From Candidatus Aminicenantota bacterium (GTDB lineage Bacteria > Acidobacteriota > Aminicenantia > Aminicenantales > Aminicenantaceae), in assembly GCA_011773465.1 (NCBI GenBank), contig WVXO01000012.1, positions 2,368-66,367 on the forward strand: a stretch of DNA of 64,000 nt, in the 5' to 3' direction. The stretch's first letter is position 1, and each line of letters starts with the position of its first letter. A program made the translations under genes and the position numbers. This document shows positions 1-8,624 of this stretch, in pieces. Under the pieces are notes generated by a model, which ran no database searches, was not told the DNA's origin, and was given only the letters and a program-made list of their open reading frames with translations.

Positions 1-407
1 GAAGCAGTCTCGCTTGATTTTATATCAACCGTGGGCGATTCAGCGATGACTGTAACTTCTTCCTCGATAGTGGCTAGCTTCATGGCAAAGTCAATGGTTA
101 ATCTGATCGTGGTTGAGACTCTGATATTCTCCTGGCGAACCGTGATGAATCCTGAAAGCTCGGCTGTAACTACATAATCACCGGGGGGGAGAGCAGGGAA
201 TCGATACGAACCATCTGCTCCAGTGACTGCTGTTCGAATTCCCATTAATTGAGGGCTTGACAGCGTTATTGTCACACCAGGAAGCAGAGCGTTATCTTCA
301 TCCCGCGCTGTCCCGACAATAGCACCTGTTTCTTTGGACTGAGAAAAAACGAGGGGTGCAGCTACAAGGAGTAGAGCTAAAAGAGATGCGAGAGGTTTGA
401 ATTTCAT
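1..407 (-). CDS. N-terminal part of an exported CarbReg-like (TonB-receptor-type) outer-membrane protein, cut by the window edge
   Basis: This gene is absent from the ORF track because it has no stop inside the window. The minus strand from ATG at 407 reads a signal peptide (MKFKPLASLLALLLVAAP...VFSQ) and then a carboxypeptidase-regulatory-like domain (GAIVGTARDEDNALLPGVTI, later GSYRFPALPPGDYVV) over about residues 25-110. The visible part ends in EEEVTVIAESPTVDIKSSE, a stretch typical of the segment just before the plug of TonB-dependent receptors. AAAGGAGA lies 5 bases before the ATG, so the start is well supported. In this family the domain precedes a large SusC/OAR-like barrel, so import or surface binding is the likely role. 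The barrel itself is outside the window, and another CarbReg protein cannot be excluded. Confidence 0.8.
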   Translation of the reverse strand, partial: MKFKPLASLLALLLVAAPLVFSQSKETGAIVGTARDEDNALLPGVTITLSSPQLMGIRTAVTGADGSYRFPALPPGDYVVTAELSGFITVRQENIRVSTTIRLTIDFAMKLATIEEEVTVIAESPTVDIKSSETA

Positions 408-690
408 TCTTTTCTCCTTTTCTTTTTTATCTTGTCTTAATTCTCCCATTATTCTTTTTACCTTTTTTCTATCTCTCTGCTCGATTATCACCTCCTCTAA
501 ATTGGAATTCAGTAACAAAAAATTGTTTATTAATTTATATACTATATTTTTTATATAAAATAAAGAATACTATCTACAATCTAAAATAATACCATATAAG
601 CGAATTTCATGCCAATTTTTTATATACTGATAATTCTTTTTTTATCAATAAGATACATTTCTTTGTTCTTACGAAAAAGCGCCTAAATAG
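408..690. other. AT-rich divergent intergenic region
   Basis: About 500 bases separate the leftward receptor gene from the rightward GWxTD gene. The left half is very AT-rich (runs such as TTAATTTATATACTATATTTTTTATATAAAAT) and should hold the promoter of the leftward gene. I found no ORF or RNA gene in it. Confidence 0.5.
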
Positions 691-721
691 TTCAAATATT
701 TGGATTCTCCAAATATTTGAA
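691..721. promoter_or_regulatory. Perfect 14-bp inverted repeat (TTCAAATATTTGGA, 3-base loop): operator or hairpin
   Basis: TTCAAATATTTGGA at 691-704 is mirrored exactly by TCCAAATATTTGAA at 708-721. Each arm contains the self-palindrome CAAATATTTG, with the two copies 17 bases apart. It lies between two divergent genes, about 30 bases upstream of a possible promoter. That position fits a dimer-of-dimers operator better than a terminator, since no T-run follows. The binding protein is unknown. Confidence 0.5.
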
Positions 722-730
722 TCCCTCCTC

Positions 731-757
731 TTGCTTATTATTTTGTAGTATTATAAT
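731..757 (+). promoter_or_regulatory. Possible promoter of the GWxTD cluster
   Basis: TTGCTT (731-736) and TATAAT (752-757) are separated by 15 bases, upstream of the 908 start. The -10 is perfect, but the -35 is weak and the spacing short, so this is tentative. Confidence 0.35.
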
Positions 758-907
758 AAATAAAAAAATTCAAAATCTTTCTGACCTTTCTTTATTTTTC
801 AGCCGTCGAAGAGTTTCCAGCTTCTAGGGCACAGCGATAATCGATAGTAAGAAATTTGAAACTCTTTCATGCTTGTGATATTTTTAGTAGTAGAAAAGAG
901 TTTAAGA

Positions 908-2950
908 ATGAAGAAGATTTCTATTTTCTTTTTTGTCCTTCTAGTTATTGCTTCGCATCTTACACCTGAAGAAAAACTCTTGCCAGAGCATAAAAACTGG
1001 CTGGAGCTAGTGGATCCCATTATCACCAAAACAGAAAAAGAAGTTTTTTTAAAACTGAAGACAATCCAGGAAAGAAACAAATTCATCCAGCTTTTTTGGA
1101 AAAGACGCGACCCTCTACCTGACACGAGCGAAAATGAATTTTTCAAAGAATACATGAAGCGAGTTAGTTTCGCTGATCTCAATTTTGGCCGTGGAGGTGT
1201 AAAAAAGGGAAGTCAGACTGAAAGGGGCCATTTTTATCTTCTTCTTGGTCCGCCTCTTGAAAGGCACATTTATGCAACTAGCTCTGAGCTTTGGCCTCTT
1301 GAACTATGGTATTACAAAGGCGAGCAACAATATGGCCTTCCACCCTATTTTTATCTAATCTTCTATCAGCCTCATGGATTGGGTGAGTATCGTCTTTATT
1401 ATCCTGGCGTTGAGGGGCCAGAAAAACTGGTCATACCCTCAGGAGCCCAGGCGTTGACTCGAACGATTGCCTACCAAGCAATGAAAAAAATCTCAGGAGA
1501 ACTGGCCAGTGCATCTCTCTCTTATCTTCCAGGAGATTCAACTTTTGGAGTAAGCTCCTTTTCCTCAAATATTATTATTTCCAACGCCTACTCTCTGGCC
1601 GAAAAGAAATTCTCTGACGCCTATGCTCGTTCCTTTTTATACTACAAAGACCATATTGATGTGGACTACACCCATAATTTTATCCAGAGCAGTTCTAAAG
1701 TTAAAGTCTTCAAGAACGGTGATCAATTTTATATCCACTGGACTCTGGAGCCGAAAAAGATCAATTTCGCTTCTTACCAAGGAAAATATTATTCTACTTT
1801 CCAGCTTAATCTAAGGATTGAAGATACCCAGGGAAACCTTGTTCTGGAAAAAGAAGAAGAGATTCCTCTCCAGATCACTCCCGAACAATACAAGCAGCAT
1901 GAACGCCAGCTTTTCGCTCTGCAAGACATCCTGCCGGTCATCTCAGGGAATTATAAGCTCTTTTTCTTACTCAAAAGTAAAACAGCCAAAGACTTCACCT
2001 CATTCGAGACTGAGGTCTTCGTTCCTCAAGAAGAGAGTGGCCCTTTTCTCAGCAACTTGATACTTTATCATTCTTCAGAAGAGCTGAAAGAAGGACAGAA
2101 AAGAAAACTTAAAGCATTTGCCTTTGGCGGAAAACAATATATTATTAACGCCCAGAACGATTTCCTTCCTCAAAAGGATATAGGCCTTTACTGCCAGGTT
2201 TACAACCTGGAGGAAAAAAATGAAAAGTTGCTTTTAATCGAAATACTTCCGATGAATGTTGAGACGCCTGTCCAAAGCTATAAAAAATCTCTGAGTGAAG
2301 TTTTATCTCCTGATGGCAACGGAATAGATGTCCGCTCCTTTACTTCTTCCTCCTTAAAGCCTGGCTACTACCGTCTCCAGGTCTCCCTCCTTGATGAAGC
2401 GGGGGAGAAGTTTCTGACGGAAAGAGAAAACTTCGTTGTCCTTTCCCAGCCATATCCTGTCATCCCCTGGATCTATTCTAAGATGCACACCTTTCCCAGC
2501 TCAGAACAGCTTTATACGTTAGCTTCCCAGTACTTTATGACCGGAAAGTACGAGCGTGCCCATAGCTTACTCGCGCAAGCTCTCAAAATGAGGGACGAAC
2601 CTAAGACAAGGCTTTTGTCGGCAAAATCTCTTTATGCCCTCAAGCAGTATAAAGATTCCCTTGCTATTGTCTTCCCGGTCTATCATGCCACTCAGAACAG
2701 AGAGGCAGCTAAAATCATTGCTGTAAACTATGCAGGTCTCGAAGATTGGACGACAGCTCTTGTCTATTTAGAAAAGCTTATGGAGCAGGCAGCAGAAATC
2801 AGCGTCCTAAACCTGGCTGCTGAATGCTATTTAAACTTAAACCAGCTTGAGAAAGCCCTGCCTCTTCTTCAAAAATCTCTAGAGCTAAATCCCAATCAGG
2901 CGAGAATCAAGGAGCTTGAAGCAAAAACAAAAAAACGCCTGGAAAATTAG
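908..2950 (+). CDS. Exported GWxTD-domain protein with C-terminal TPR repeats
   Basis: I place the start at ATG 908 rather than 869 because 908 begins a clean signal peptide (MKKISIFFFVLLVIAS) and has AAAAGAG upstream. The 869 extension has no ribosome site. Residues 30-120 carry the GWxTD-family pattern: NWLELVDPIIT, then FIQLFWKRRDP, NEFFKEYMKR and YLLLGPP. The naming motif itself is degenerate, GSQTERG (101-107) instead of GWxTDRG. A middle beta-rich region follows. The last 150 residues or so are TPR-like (YERAHSLLAQALKM, LEKALPLLQKSLELNPNQ). The family is found in Acidobacteria, Aminicenantes and relatives, and its molecular role is not established. It is first in a cluster with a CarbReg-TPR gene, a second GWxTD gene and a TPR-sulfatase. 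I infer a periplasmic or surface scaffold. Confidence 0.85.
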   Translation: MKKISIFFFVLLVIASHLTPEEKLLPEHKNWLELVDPIITKTEKEVFLKLKTIQERNKFIQLFWKRRDPLPDTSENEFFKEYMKRVSFADLNFGRGGVKKGSQTERGHFYLLLGPPLERHIYATSSELWPLELWYYKGEQQYGLPPYFYLIFYQPHGLGEYRLYYPGVEGPEKLVIPSGAQALTRTIAYQAMKKISGELASASLSYLPGDSTFGVSSFSSNIIISNAYSLAEKKFSDAYARSFLYYKDHIDVDYTHNFIQSSSKVKVFKNGDQFYIHWTLEPKKINFASYQGKYYSTFQLNLRIEDTQGNLVLEKEEEIPLQITPEQYKQHERQLFALQDILPVISGNYKLFFLLKSKTAKDFTSFETEVFVPQEESGPFLSNLILYHSSEELKEGQKRKLKAFAFGGKQYIINAQNDFLPQKDIGLYCQVYNLEEKNEKLLLIEILPMNVETPVQSYKKSLSEVLSPDGNGIDVRSFTSSSLKPGYYRLQVSLLDEAGEKFLTERENFVVLSQPYPVIPWIYSKMHTFPSSEQLYTLASQYFMTGKYERAHSLLAQALKMRDEPKTRLLSAKSLYALKQYKDSLAIVFPVYHATQNREAAKIIAVNYAGLEDWTTALVYLEKLMEQAAEISVLNLAAECYLNLNQLEKALPLLQKSLELNPNQARIKELEAKTKKRLEN

Positions 2951-3028
2951 CCAGATTTTTCAGACATCAATAATTGATGAAAAAGCTAATAATAAAAACA
3001 TAAATATGAGACAGTTAGGGAGGAAACT

Positions 3029-3943
3029 GTGATAAAAAAAGCGATAATTTTATCCTGCTTAATTGGTTTGCTTCTACCGAATCTCTGGCCCTCAGTTCAA
3101 GGCAAGATTGAAGGAATCGTCACTGATAGCCAGGGTAATCCCCTGGAAAAAGTAACAGTCTCAATTGCTTCGATAAAAGCCTCAACTGGCCATATGAACC
3201 TCAAAACAGATAAAAAAGGCAAATTTGTTCAAGTCGGACTCTGGCCTGGTCGTTATCAGGTAAGCCTTAAAAAATCAGGCTATCTCCCCATTTCTCAGGA
3301 AGTAAAGGTCAGCATCGCAGAATCGACAAAACTTGTAGTCAAAATGGAGAAAGCTGAGGAGGCAATAGAGCGAAGCCTCTCCAAGGCGGACAGATTATTT
3401 CTTAAAGGATATAAACTCTACGAACAAAGCAAATATGAGGAGGCTGTCCAAGCTTATGAGGAGGCAGTAAAACTCAGCTCAACTCAGTGGGGTTATTTTT
3501 TTAACCTGGGCTTGGCTTATGAAAAACTGGACAAGAAGGAAGATGCTATGGCGGCCTTTCGGAAAGCTGTAGAACTCAATCCAGAGAGCTTCAGTAGCAA
3601 TAAAGAGCTGGGAGAGGTTTTAGGCAAGAGCGGAAATTACGAAGAAGCAAGAGTATATTACAAGAAAGCAACAGAGCTAGGCCCGGATGAGCCGGATGCT
3701 TTCTACAATCTTGGAGTCTGTTTGATGAACCTGGGTCATTCCGTTGAAGCTCTGAACGCCTTTCTGAAAGCAGTGGAGATTAAGGAAGATTATGTTGAAG
3801 CCTATTACCAGATAGGGACAATTTATATCGGTCAAAACAAGACTGAAGAGGCGGTGATAAGTTTAGAAAAATTCCTGGAATTGGCTCCAGAACATGAAAA
3901 AGCAGACATAGCCAAACAATTGCTTGATTATTTAAAAAAATAG
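3029..3943 (+). CDS. Exported CarbReg-like plus TPR protein
   Basis: GTG start at 3029 is supported by a strong AGGGAGG 5 bases upstream. A signal peptide (MIKKAIILSCLIGLLLPN) is followed by a carboxypeptidase-regulatory-like beta-sandwich at about residues 27-110 (GKIEGIVTDSQGNPLEKVTV, WPGRYQVSLKKSGYLPI). About five TPR units fill residues 125-300 (YEEAVQAYEEAVKL, AMAAFRKAVELNPES, ALNAFLKAVEIKEDYVEAYY). Such proteins are usually periplasmic or surface adaptors with no enzymatic activity. It stands 12 bases before the next GWxTD gene and is probably co-transcribed. A fragment of a second copy survives at 5426-5521, downstream of that GWxTD gene, which indicates a past duplication of this unit. 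Confidence 0.85.
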   Translation: MIKKAIILSCLIGLLLPNLWPSVQGKIEGIVTDSQGNPLEKVTVSIASIKASTGHMNLKTDKKGKFVQVGLWPGRYQVSLKKSGYLPISQEVKVSIAESTKLVVKMEKAEEAIERSLSKADRLFLKGYKLYEQSKYEEAVQAYEEAVKLSSTQWGYFFNLGLAYEKLDKKEDAMAAFRKAVELNPESFSSNKELGEVLGKSGNYEEARVYYKKATELGPDEPDAFYNLGVCLMNLGHSVEALNAFLKAVEIKEDYVEAYYQIGTIYIGQNKTEEAVISLEKFLELAPEHEKADIAKQLLDYLKK

Positions 3944-3955
3944 GAAGGAAAAACG

Positions 3956-5413
3956 ATGTATAAGAAGAATTTTATATTCATTTTTGCCCTGGTATTCTTA
4001 GTCTTTCTAAATTTATCAGCTAAAAAGAAAGACAAGTACGAGAAATGGCTGGATGAAGTGAATCCTATCATAACTGATGCTGAAAAAGCTGAATTTAAAG
4101 AATTAAAAAAAGAAAAGGAAAAGGAGTTTTTTACGAAGCTTTTCTGGGCAAAAAGAGATCCCACCCCTCAAACAGAAAAAAACGAGCTTAAAGAAGAATA
4201 TTACAAACGCCTGAGTCATGTAAAAAAAGCTTATATTTATGGATACAAAAAGGGGGCTGCAACGGACATGGGGAAAGCGTATCTTTATTTTGGGAAGCCT
4301 AAACTCTTTCACGCGAAAGCGCCTGTTCCTGGTGCTGACCAGACTCCTCCTCGAGTTGACTCACCTTCCATGCACACTGAAAGAGAGTTCCCCCCACAAA
4401 TGTGGATTTATCCAACTCTACCCTGGATGAATATTCCAAAAGAAGGTTTCAACCTTATCTTCTCTCATGATGGACTCGGGTATGTCCTGGACCGCGAGAA
4501 GACCGAAACAAGAGCGATGCAAGCTTTTTATGCCTATCCAGAAAAAATCTTATTATTTCCAGATTTGAAAGAAATCCCTAAGCGGAGAAAAATCGTAACA
4601 TTCTCCCCGGAGTCATTTGAAGGAAAGCTCATTCAAAAGCTAAAATCCGCTCAAGAAGATATTGTTCAGATTCCTTTTGAAAAAAAGACAATATTCACCA
4701 AGGCTGAAAATGAAAGCAGCTATTTAACTATTCTTCTAAAAATTGATACAGCAGAGAAGAAAGAAATAATCGAAAAAAAATTAAATTTTTTCGCCAGGGT
4801 TGAATCAGAATCATATTTCTACGATTTCAGCGAGGAAAAAGCTCCGATTAAAGAGAAAGACTATTTTATCTCCCAGGTCGGCCTTCCTCTCAGGCCAGGA
4901 GAATACAAACTGTATCTCGGTTTCTACTCGCCCGACAAGAAAACATATTCAATAAAAGCAGACAACATTGAAGTCCCCGATTTCTGGACACAAGAGCTTG
5001 CTTTCTCATCTTTGCTTGCTTCCTCCCAGGTTCAGGAAGTGACAGCAGCGGCCAAGAAAGAAGAATTTGATGTTTTCTCTCTAGGCCGCTATTCTCTTCT
5101 GCCGCTCTATGGCCAGGAGTACACCAAAGAAGAATCTCTGAATATATTTTATTATATCTATAATCCCGCGGTGGATGAAAACCAAAACTGTTCCCTAACG
5201 ATTGAATTAGAGCTTCAATTGGGAGAAAAGAAATTCAACCTGAATCCTCAAAAAATACAAAGAAAAGTGGGCGAAGTAAGAGCCATACTGGAAGGCCACC
5301 AAATTCCACTCTCTGCTCTTCCAGAATCAGGTGAATATCAGCTGATTGTGAAAGTGACAGATGAAATAACTAAAAAAACTGTCAGCAAAAAGCTGAAATT
5401 CATTCTCCTTTAA
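3956..5413 (+). CDS. Exported GWxTD-domain protein (short form, no TPR)
   Basis: The ATG at 3956 follows AGGAAGG. A signal peptide (MYKKNFIFIFALVFLVFLNL) precedes the GWxTD pattern at residues 30-115: KWLDEVNPIITDAEK, FFTKLFWAKRDPTPQT, EEYYKRL, YLYFGKP. The signature reads GAATDMG (100-106), so the Trp is missing here too, although Thr-Asp is kept. The remainder is beta-rich with no recognised domain. It ends in an immunoglobulin-like stretch (LPESGEYQLIVKVTDEITKK). Compared with the gene at 908 it lacks the TPR tail. The neighbouring CarbReg-TPR gene may provide TPRs in trans (inference). Confidence 0.82.
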   Translation: MYKKNFIFIFALVFLVFLNLSAKKKDKYEKWLDEVNPIITDAEKAEFKELKKEKEKEFFTKLFWAKRDPTPQTEKNELKEEYYKRLSHVKKAYIYGYKKGAATDMGKAYLYFGKPKLFHAKAPVPGADQTPPRVDSPSMHTEREFPPQMWIYPTLPWMNIPKEGFNLIFSHDGLGYVLDREKTETRAMQAFYAYPEKILLFPDLKEIPKRRKIVTFSPESFEGKLIQKLKSAQEDIVQIPFEKKTIFTKAENESSYLTILLKIDTAEKKEIIEKKLNFFARVESESYFYDFSEEKAPIKEKDYFISQVGLPLRPGEYKLYLGFYSPDKKTYSIKADNIEVPDFWTQELAFSSLLASSQVQEVTAAAKKEEFDVFSLGRYSLLPLYGQEYTKEESLNIFYYIYNPAVDENQNCSLTIELELQLGEKKFNLNPQKIQRKVGEVRAILEGHQIPLSALPESGEYQLIVKVTDEITKKTVSKKLKFILL

Positions 5414-5425
5414 TATTAAGACTCT

Positions 5426-5521
5426 TCTTTAAAGAGTAAGGAAAAATTTCTTGAATTAACACCCGAACACGAAAAGGTAAATATTGCCAGACAATTACTT
5501 GAGTATTTAAAGCAAAGCTGA
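5426..5521 (+). pseudogene. C-terminal remnant of a second CarbReg-TPR gene
   Basis: The frame ending at TGA 5519-5521 reads KEKFLELTPEHEKVNIARQL and on to LEYLKQS. The C-terminus of the intact gene ending at 3943 is EKFLELAPEHEKADIAKQLL and on to DYLKK. Similarity is also clear at DNA level. No start codon or upstream body remains, because the frame begins only about 13 bases after the stop of the preceding GWxTD gene. The remnant ends directly against the sulfatase ATG. It is most simply the scar of a deletion that removed nearly all of a duplicated TPR gene. Confidence 0.75.
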
Positions 5522-7651
5522 ATGAAGAAAAGACTGAAAAAAACTATTCCTTTCTTACTCTTAATACTGACCGGAATAGTTTCTGCAGATTATTCATTCC
5601 TGGTTTCACAAGAAAAACAAGCGAACTTGAATGTGCTCCTTATAACTATTGATACTATAAGACCGGACAGACTAAGTTGCTACAGCAGGAAATATTTACA
5701 GACTCCTCATATAGAAACGTTAGCTTCGAAGGGCATACTCTTTAAAAGAGCATTTGCGCACAATCCAACGACTCTTCCTTCTCATGCCAATATCTTATTA
5801 GGAACCACTCCTCTCTATCACGGAGTTCATGACAATTCAAATTTCATCGTTGCTCAAGATTTTCTTACTTTAGCCGAACACTTAGAAAGCAAAACGTATT
5901 CAACGGGAGCTTTTGTAGGTGCTTTTCCTCTCGATTCTCGCTTTGGCTTAACTCAGGGATTTGACGTTTATGATGACTCTTATCCTTCCAAATCTTCGAT
6001 TGCCTTTGCCTTTACAGAAAGAATCGCTGAGAGAGTTATCGATGAAGCTCTAGGCTGGATGAAGAAACAAAATTCTCCATGGTTTTGCTGGATTCATCTC
6101 TGGGACCCTCACGCGCCCTACATTCCTCCTGAACCTTTTAAAAGCAAATTCAAGGATGAACCTTATTCAGGAGAAGTCGCCTATGTTGATTACGCATTAG
6201 GAAAATTGTTTGATTACTTGGAAAAAAATAGTCTTATGGAAAATACGTTGATCATATTAACCGGAGACCATGGAGAATCTCTGGGTGAACACGGTGAATT
6301 AACCCATGGCTATTTTGCTTATAACAGCACTCTCTGGGTTCCTTTAATCATTGTGGGCCCAGGAGTGAATTCTGGTCAAACAGATCAATATGCCAGCCAC
6401 ATTGATATATTTCCTACTGTGTGCGATTTTCTGGGTATAGAAAAACCAGCTTTCCTTCAAGGAGTTTCCCTGCTGCCTTTAATAAGAGGAGAGAAAATAA
6501 AGAAAAGGGCCATCTATTTTGAATCATTAGAGGCCTACTATAATAGTGGCTGGGCATCTCTTCGAGGATTCATAGAAGAGGAGAAAAAATTTATAGACTC
6601 CCCTATTCCCGAATTTTACAGCCTTGAAAATGACTTTGATGAAAAGATAAATCTTATCAAGAAGATTAATTTGGAGAAATATCAGAAAAAGCTAAAAAAA
6701 ATGGAAGAAGAATTTTCTTTTCCTCTTAAAGGCCAAGTCGTTCAAAAAATTGACAGAGAAGCTCAAGAGAAACTGAGAAGTTTGGGATACCTTGCCTCTC
6801 CAGTGCCTCAGTTAAAAAAGAATTTCGGACCAGAATATGATTTAAAAACCCTTCTGCCTTTTCAGAAAAAATTGAACAGAGCGATTATGTTTTATGATGA
6901 GGGCAGAATGGAGCAAAGCATCAAATTATTGAATGAAATTATCCAGAAGAGAAAGGACTTTGCTGCGGCTTATACTCATCTTTCCCATATATATAAAAAT
7001 CAAGGACGGATAGAAAAAGCTATCCAAGTCATGGAGGAAGGATATAATAATAATCCGAACAACTATACAATCATCTCAACCTACGGCATTCTTTTGATTG
7101 AAGAAGGGAGATTGGATAAAGGTATTGAGGCTCTCCAGCAAGGACTCGCATTATTAGACTTTGATCCTGAGCTATGGAATTACTTAGGAGTTGCTTATTG
7201 GAAAAAAGGGAATTACGAAAAAGCTCTTGAACACTACAGGAAAGCCCTTTCTCTTGATAATAACGATGCTGTAATTCTTAATAACTTAGGTACGCTTTTC
7301 CTCTCGATTTTTATCCGCAACAAAAAAGTAGATGCTCATTCTCAATCAGTTGAATATTTTAAGAAAGCTATCGAGCTCGATCCCGATTTAGCTTCAGGAT
7401 ATAACGGATTAGGTGGAGCCTATAAAATAATAGGAAAAATCGATGGTGCCATATCTTGTTGGGAAAAGTCATTAGAACTGAACCCGAATTATGATTTTCC
7501 TGTTTATAACTTAGGAATGGCTTATTATGAAAAAGGGGATAAGGCTCAAGCCCTCAGATATTTCAAGAAATACCTTGCACTAAAAGCTGATATCATTTCT
7601 CATGAAGAAAAGAGAAAAATAGAAGACCTTATCCAAAAGTGCAAATTATAA
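5522..7651 (+). CDS. Exported sulfatase-like (alkaline-phosphatase superfamily) hydrolase fused to TPR repeats
   Basis: After a signal peptide (MKKRLKKTIPFLLLILTGIV) come sulfatase-fold motifs: metal-site LLITIDTIRPDRLSCY (Asp44), LTGDHGESLGEHGE near residue 250, and WVPLIIVGPG. The nucleophile box, normally C/S-x-P-S-R, reads T-L-P-S-H (Thr84, His88). The protein therefore cannot form the formylglycine of true sulfatases. A Thr nucleophile is typical of related phosphodiesterases and phospho-transferases. From about residue 440 to the end there are seven or more TPR units (YEKALEHYRKALSLDNNDAV, GAISCWEKSLELNPNYDF). A TPR-fused sulfatase-like gene beside GWxTD genes suggests one envelope module. 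The substrate is unknown. The ATG touches the stop of the upstream remnant. Confidence 0.85.
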   Translation: MKKRLKKTIPFLLLILTGIVSADYSFLVSQEKQANLNVLLITIDTIRPDRLSCYSRKYLQTPHIETLASKGILFKRAFAHNPTTLPSHANILLGTTPLYHGVHDNSNFIVAQDFLTLAEHLESKTYSTGAFVGAFPLDSRFGLTQGFDVYDDSYPSKSSIAFAFTERIAERVIDEALGWMKKQNSPWFCWIHLWDPHAPYIPPEPFKSKFKDEPYSGEVAYVDYALGKLFDYLEKNSLMENTLIILTGDHGESLGEHGELTHGYFAYNSTLWVPLIIVGPGVNSGQTDQYASHIDIFPTVCDFLGIEKPAFLQGVSLLPLIRGEKIKKRAIYFESLEAYYNSGWASLRGFIEEEKKFIDSPIPEFYSLENDFDEKINLIKKINLEKYQKKLKKMEEEFSFPLKGQVVQKIDREAQEKLRSLGYLASPVPQLKKNFGPEYDLKTLLPFQKKLNRAIMFYDEGRMEQSIKLLNEIIQKRKDFAAAYTHLSHIYKNQGRIEKAIQVMEEGYNNNPNNYTIISTYGILLIEEGRLDKGIEALQQGLALLDFDPELWNYLGVAYWKKGNYEKALEHYRKALSLDNNDAVILNNLGTLFLSIFIRNKKVDAHSQSVEYFKKAIELDPDLASGYNGLGGAYKIIGKIDGAISCWEKSLELNPNYDFPVYNLGMAYYEKGDKAQALRYFKKYLALKADIISHEEKRKIEDLIQKCKL

Positions 7652-7661
7652 GATTATTCTT

Positions 7662-8624
7662 TTATTTTTTCAGGATATAAAAGTCCCTTTTGCTTTTGTC
7701 TTTTTTTACGAGTCTGAAATCAATAATCTTATACTCCCTCTCGAATAGAGCCTTGAAAACCTGCCTTGTCTTCATCCTCCATTCAACGGGAATACTCCTG
7801 ACTTTGTTCTCAGCGACATCTGTCTCCTGGAGCATGCGATAAAAATCAACAGGAATTTCAACCAAAAGGAATTCATGGTCTAAATCAAGGTTTAAGTCTT
7901 TAACCACTTCAATCTTAAGAGCTCCGCTCCTGCCTTTGACTTCCTCGATGCCAGCCTCGAGAGCAATACAGCCTGAGTCAATCAAGCGCTCTAGATCGTA
8001 TTCAGGCCTTTGAATATCTTTCTTGAGATCCCAGGAGACAGTAAACCTGTCGCAGGGAATATCTACTCTATTCAGCAATCCGATAAAATCTTTATAAAAA
8101 GCATCTCTGTATTCGACCACATCCATTCCAAAGTGATGGATATTCCGGTAAGCATTGATTCCTGTTAAAGGATCAAAAGTATTGGTAACAGTATAAATCC
8201 CGAAGTTCTCCATCAACTTTTCTCTCTGAAACTCCTTTATTAGAATCCCAAGACCATAAAGCTGAAAATCTTGCCTGACCCCTACATACTGGGAATAAAA
8301 TAGGAGATTATCAGCTTCTCTGAAGGCAACTTTTTTGTCCTTTATTCCGACAAATCCATAAGAAAAGCCGACAAGATGCTCTCTATCCTGCTTGAATTCT
8401 CCGCTCCTGCTTTCCACATAAACGGCTATAAATAAGCTGCTTCCATCATACAGAAAATTTGTGCACATCATGTTTCTCGCACCAGGTAGGTTATCCTTTG
8501 GATCACCCCAAATCTCATTCCTCAGCTCTTCGTATTTCTGGTAGTCGCTTGGGTGGTCTGAGCTTTCCACTTTAAACAAAAAATTCTTTCCTTTGATCTT
8601 GTGAATTTTTTCAAATTCTTTCAT
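7662..8624 (-). CDS. Predicted GNAT-superfamily protein of the COG3375 type
   Basis: A cytosolic 320-residue protein without signal peptide. The centre matches the pattern I know from COG3375-type acetyltransferases: a strand LVGFSYGFVGI, then YSQYVGVRQDFQLYGLGILIKEFQRE, which resembles the acetyl-CoA loop helix. This is followed by TNTFDPLTGINAYRNIHHFG, VEYRDAFYKDF and DIPCDRFTVSWDL. The loop reads QLYGLG rather than the canonical Q/R-x-x-G-x-G/A, so acetyl-CoA binding is likely but not certain. The C-terminal third (LEAGIEEVKGRSGALKIEVV) is the accessory domain of this family. The substrate is unknown. It converges on the sulfatase gene with 10 bases between the stops and has no co-directional neighbour. 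Confidence 0.7.
   Translation of the reverse strand: MKEFEKIHKIKGKNFLFKVESSDHPSDYQKYEELRNEIWGDPKDNLPGARNMMCTNFLYDGSSLFIAVYVESRSGEFKQDREHLVGFSYGFVGIKDKKVAFREADNLLFYSQYVGVRQDFQLYGLGILIKEFQREKLMENFGIYTVTNTFDPLTGINAYRNIHHFGMDVVEYRDAFYKDFIGLLNRVDIPCDRFTVSWDLKKDIQRPEYDLERLIDSGCIALEAGIEEVKGRSGALKIEVVKDLNLDLDHEFLLVEIPVDFYRMLQETDVAENKVRSIPVEWRMKTRQVFKALFEREYKIIDFRLVKKDKSKRDFYILKK

Noticed and set aside
869-907. Upstream start of the first GWxTD gene
   Set aside because: No ribosome site; the internal ATG 908 begins a proper signal peptide.
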